From JBFHIJ01 sp041596515 (GTDB lineage Bacteria > Bacteroidota > Ignavibacteria > Kapaibacteriales > UBA2268), in contig JBFHIJ010000009.1 of the NCBI GenBank assembly GCA_041596515.1, positions 1-64,000 on the forward strand: a DNA stretch of 64,000 nucleotides, given 5' to 3'. Position numbers and translations under genes: made by a program. Positions 63,286 through 64,000 of this stretch are shown in pieces. Numbering within the stretch: position 1 is the stretch's first letter; each line of letters opens with the position of its first letter. Under the pieces are notes generated by a model. It saw nothing but the letters and a program-made list of their open reading frames with translations, was not told the origin of the DNA and made no database searches.

Positions 63286-64000
63286 TGCAAAAAAAAGAAT
63301 ATAAAGCTACTATTTTGATTGTTGACGATATTCCTGATAATATTGGAGTATTGCTTGATTTTCTTATGGATAAACAGTTTAGGGTACTTGTTGCAGAAGA
63401 CGGAGAAAGTGCAATAGAGCAAGTTACTTTCCTCAAACCTGACTTAATACTTCTAGACGTAATGATGCCGGGTATTGATGGTTTTGAAACTTGCAGAAGA
63501 CTTAAAGATAGCCCTGCTACATCTGATGTACCTGTAATATTTATGACAGCTCTGTCAGATTTGGATGATAAAGTGCGAGGTTTTAATTCTGGTGCCGTCG
63601 ATTATATCACTAAACCAATTCAGCATGAAGAGGTATTAGCCCGAATAAATACACATTTGTCCTTACAGCAACTAAGCAGAGAGTTGCTAAAAGCCAATGA
63701 TGAGTTGGAATTACGAGTCAATAATCGAACAGCCGAACTCCGAAAAATGAATACAAAGCTAGAAGAACAGATACATGAAAGAAAACGTGCAGAGTTGAAG
63801 TTAAAACAAACAGTGGATGAGTTAGAAAAGTTAAAAAACAAACTACAAGAAGAAAATATTTACTTAAAGCAAGAAATAAAAATACAGCACAATTTTGAAG
63901 AAATTATTAGTCAGAGTCCCCAATTGACTAATGTATTAAAACAATTAGAGCAGGTTGCAAAAACTGACTCAACTGTATTAATACTAGGGGAAACCGGTAC
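63285..64000 (+). CDS. REC-coiled-coil-sigma-54 activator (partial, runs off the window)
   Basis: The start ATG at 63285 overlaps the stop of the kinase gene. The visible 238 residues form a receiver domain (ILIVDDIPDNIGV, Asp58 in LLDVMMPGIDG, YITKPI), then a long heptad coiled-coil. The beginning of an AAA+ sigma-54 interaction domain follows: IISQSPQLTNVLKQLEQVAK, TVLILGETGT (the Walker A start). The rest, including the GAFTGA loop and HTH, lies beyond 64000. The order REC-coiled-coil-AAA+ resembles FhlA-like activators of FCB bacteria. Its regulated promoters would be sigma-54 type; none with a clear GG-N10-GC was seen here. Confidence 0.88.
   Translation, partial: MQKKEYKATILIVDDIPDNIGVLLDFLMDKQFRVLVAEDGESAIEQVTFLKPDLILLDVMMPGIDGFETCRRLKDSPATSDVPVIFMTALSDLDDKVRGFNSGAVDYITKPIQHEEVLARINTHLSLQQLSRELLKANDELELRVNNRTAELRKMNTKLEEQIHERKRAELKLKQTVDELEKLKNKLQEENIYLKQEIKIQHNFEEIISQSPQLTNVLKQLEQVAKTDSTVLILGETG

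Overview
The window is an AT-rich (about one third G+C by eye), densely coding bacterial chromosome segment with uniform composition. It shows no insertion sequence, phage, integrase, CRISPR array or rRNA. Gene content suggests a Gram-negative, respiring member of the Bacteroidota/Chlorobiota (FCB) assemblage, possibly a Kapaibacteria-like lineage. The clues are many lipoproteins, a TonB-dependent receptor, an OmpA-type protein, a rhomboid-like protein with a C-terminal domain common in Bacteroidota, a split transketolase, an endonuclease-type MutL, and a TTTG-N20-TAnnTTTG promoter before rplM. The placement is inference; no 16S rRNA gene is present.

Layout. 0.1-8.6 kb (+): split transketolase, a lipoprotein that looks like a degenerate MEMO-AMMECR1 fusion, CCA-adding enzyme, the squalene pair HpnC/HpnD, a NuoE-like 2Fe-2S protein and a rhomboid-like membrane protein. 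8.7-12.9 kb (-): a ClpB-like AAA+ protein lacking its N-terminal half, a vWA-OmpA lipoprotein and a CAP lipoprotein, probably one operon. 13-16.1 kb (+): sucD, ndk, a Nudix hydrolase and an exported unknown. 16.1-22.4 kb (-): the translation operon rplM-rpsI-rpsB-tsf-pyrH-frr-tRNA-Val, with mutL upstream. 22.5-28.2 kb: a TfoX C-terminal-like protein, a small membrane protein, head-to-head pabA/pabB, pabC, and a three-domain acyl-activating/ACP/acyltransferase protein. 28.2-40.2 kb (-): TonB receptor, REC-histidine kinase, tsaD, a CheY-like regulator, cinA, rpsA, an amidohydrolase, ferredoxin and two glycosyltransferases. 40.4-49.2 kb (+): secreted GH18 protein, secD-secF, a STAS protein, purA, an iron alcohol dehydrogenase and a PAS histidine kinase. 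49.3-56.9 kb: an acyl-CoA module with acyl-CoA dehydrogenase and IcmF (+), then biotin carrier, carboxyltransferase and lipoate ligase (-). 57-64 kb (+): MacA/MacB-permease/TolC-like export genes without an ABC ATPase, a hybrid histidine kinase, and a REC-sigma-54 activator cut by the window end.

Most genes are housekeeping. I do not see a clear new defence or mobile system. The observations most worth a second look are the metal-site-less MEMO-AMMECR1 lipoprotein, the half-length ClpB in an envelope operon, the rhomboid-like protein without its catalytic His, the kinase with a lost G2 box coupled to a sigma-54 regulator, the structured rpsB leader with a strong rpsB-tsf terminator, and a 140-bp MITE-like intergenic element. 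Intrinsic terminators are clear and help define transcription units.
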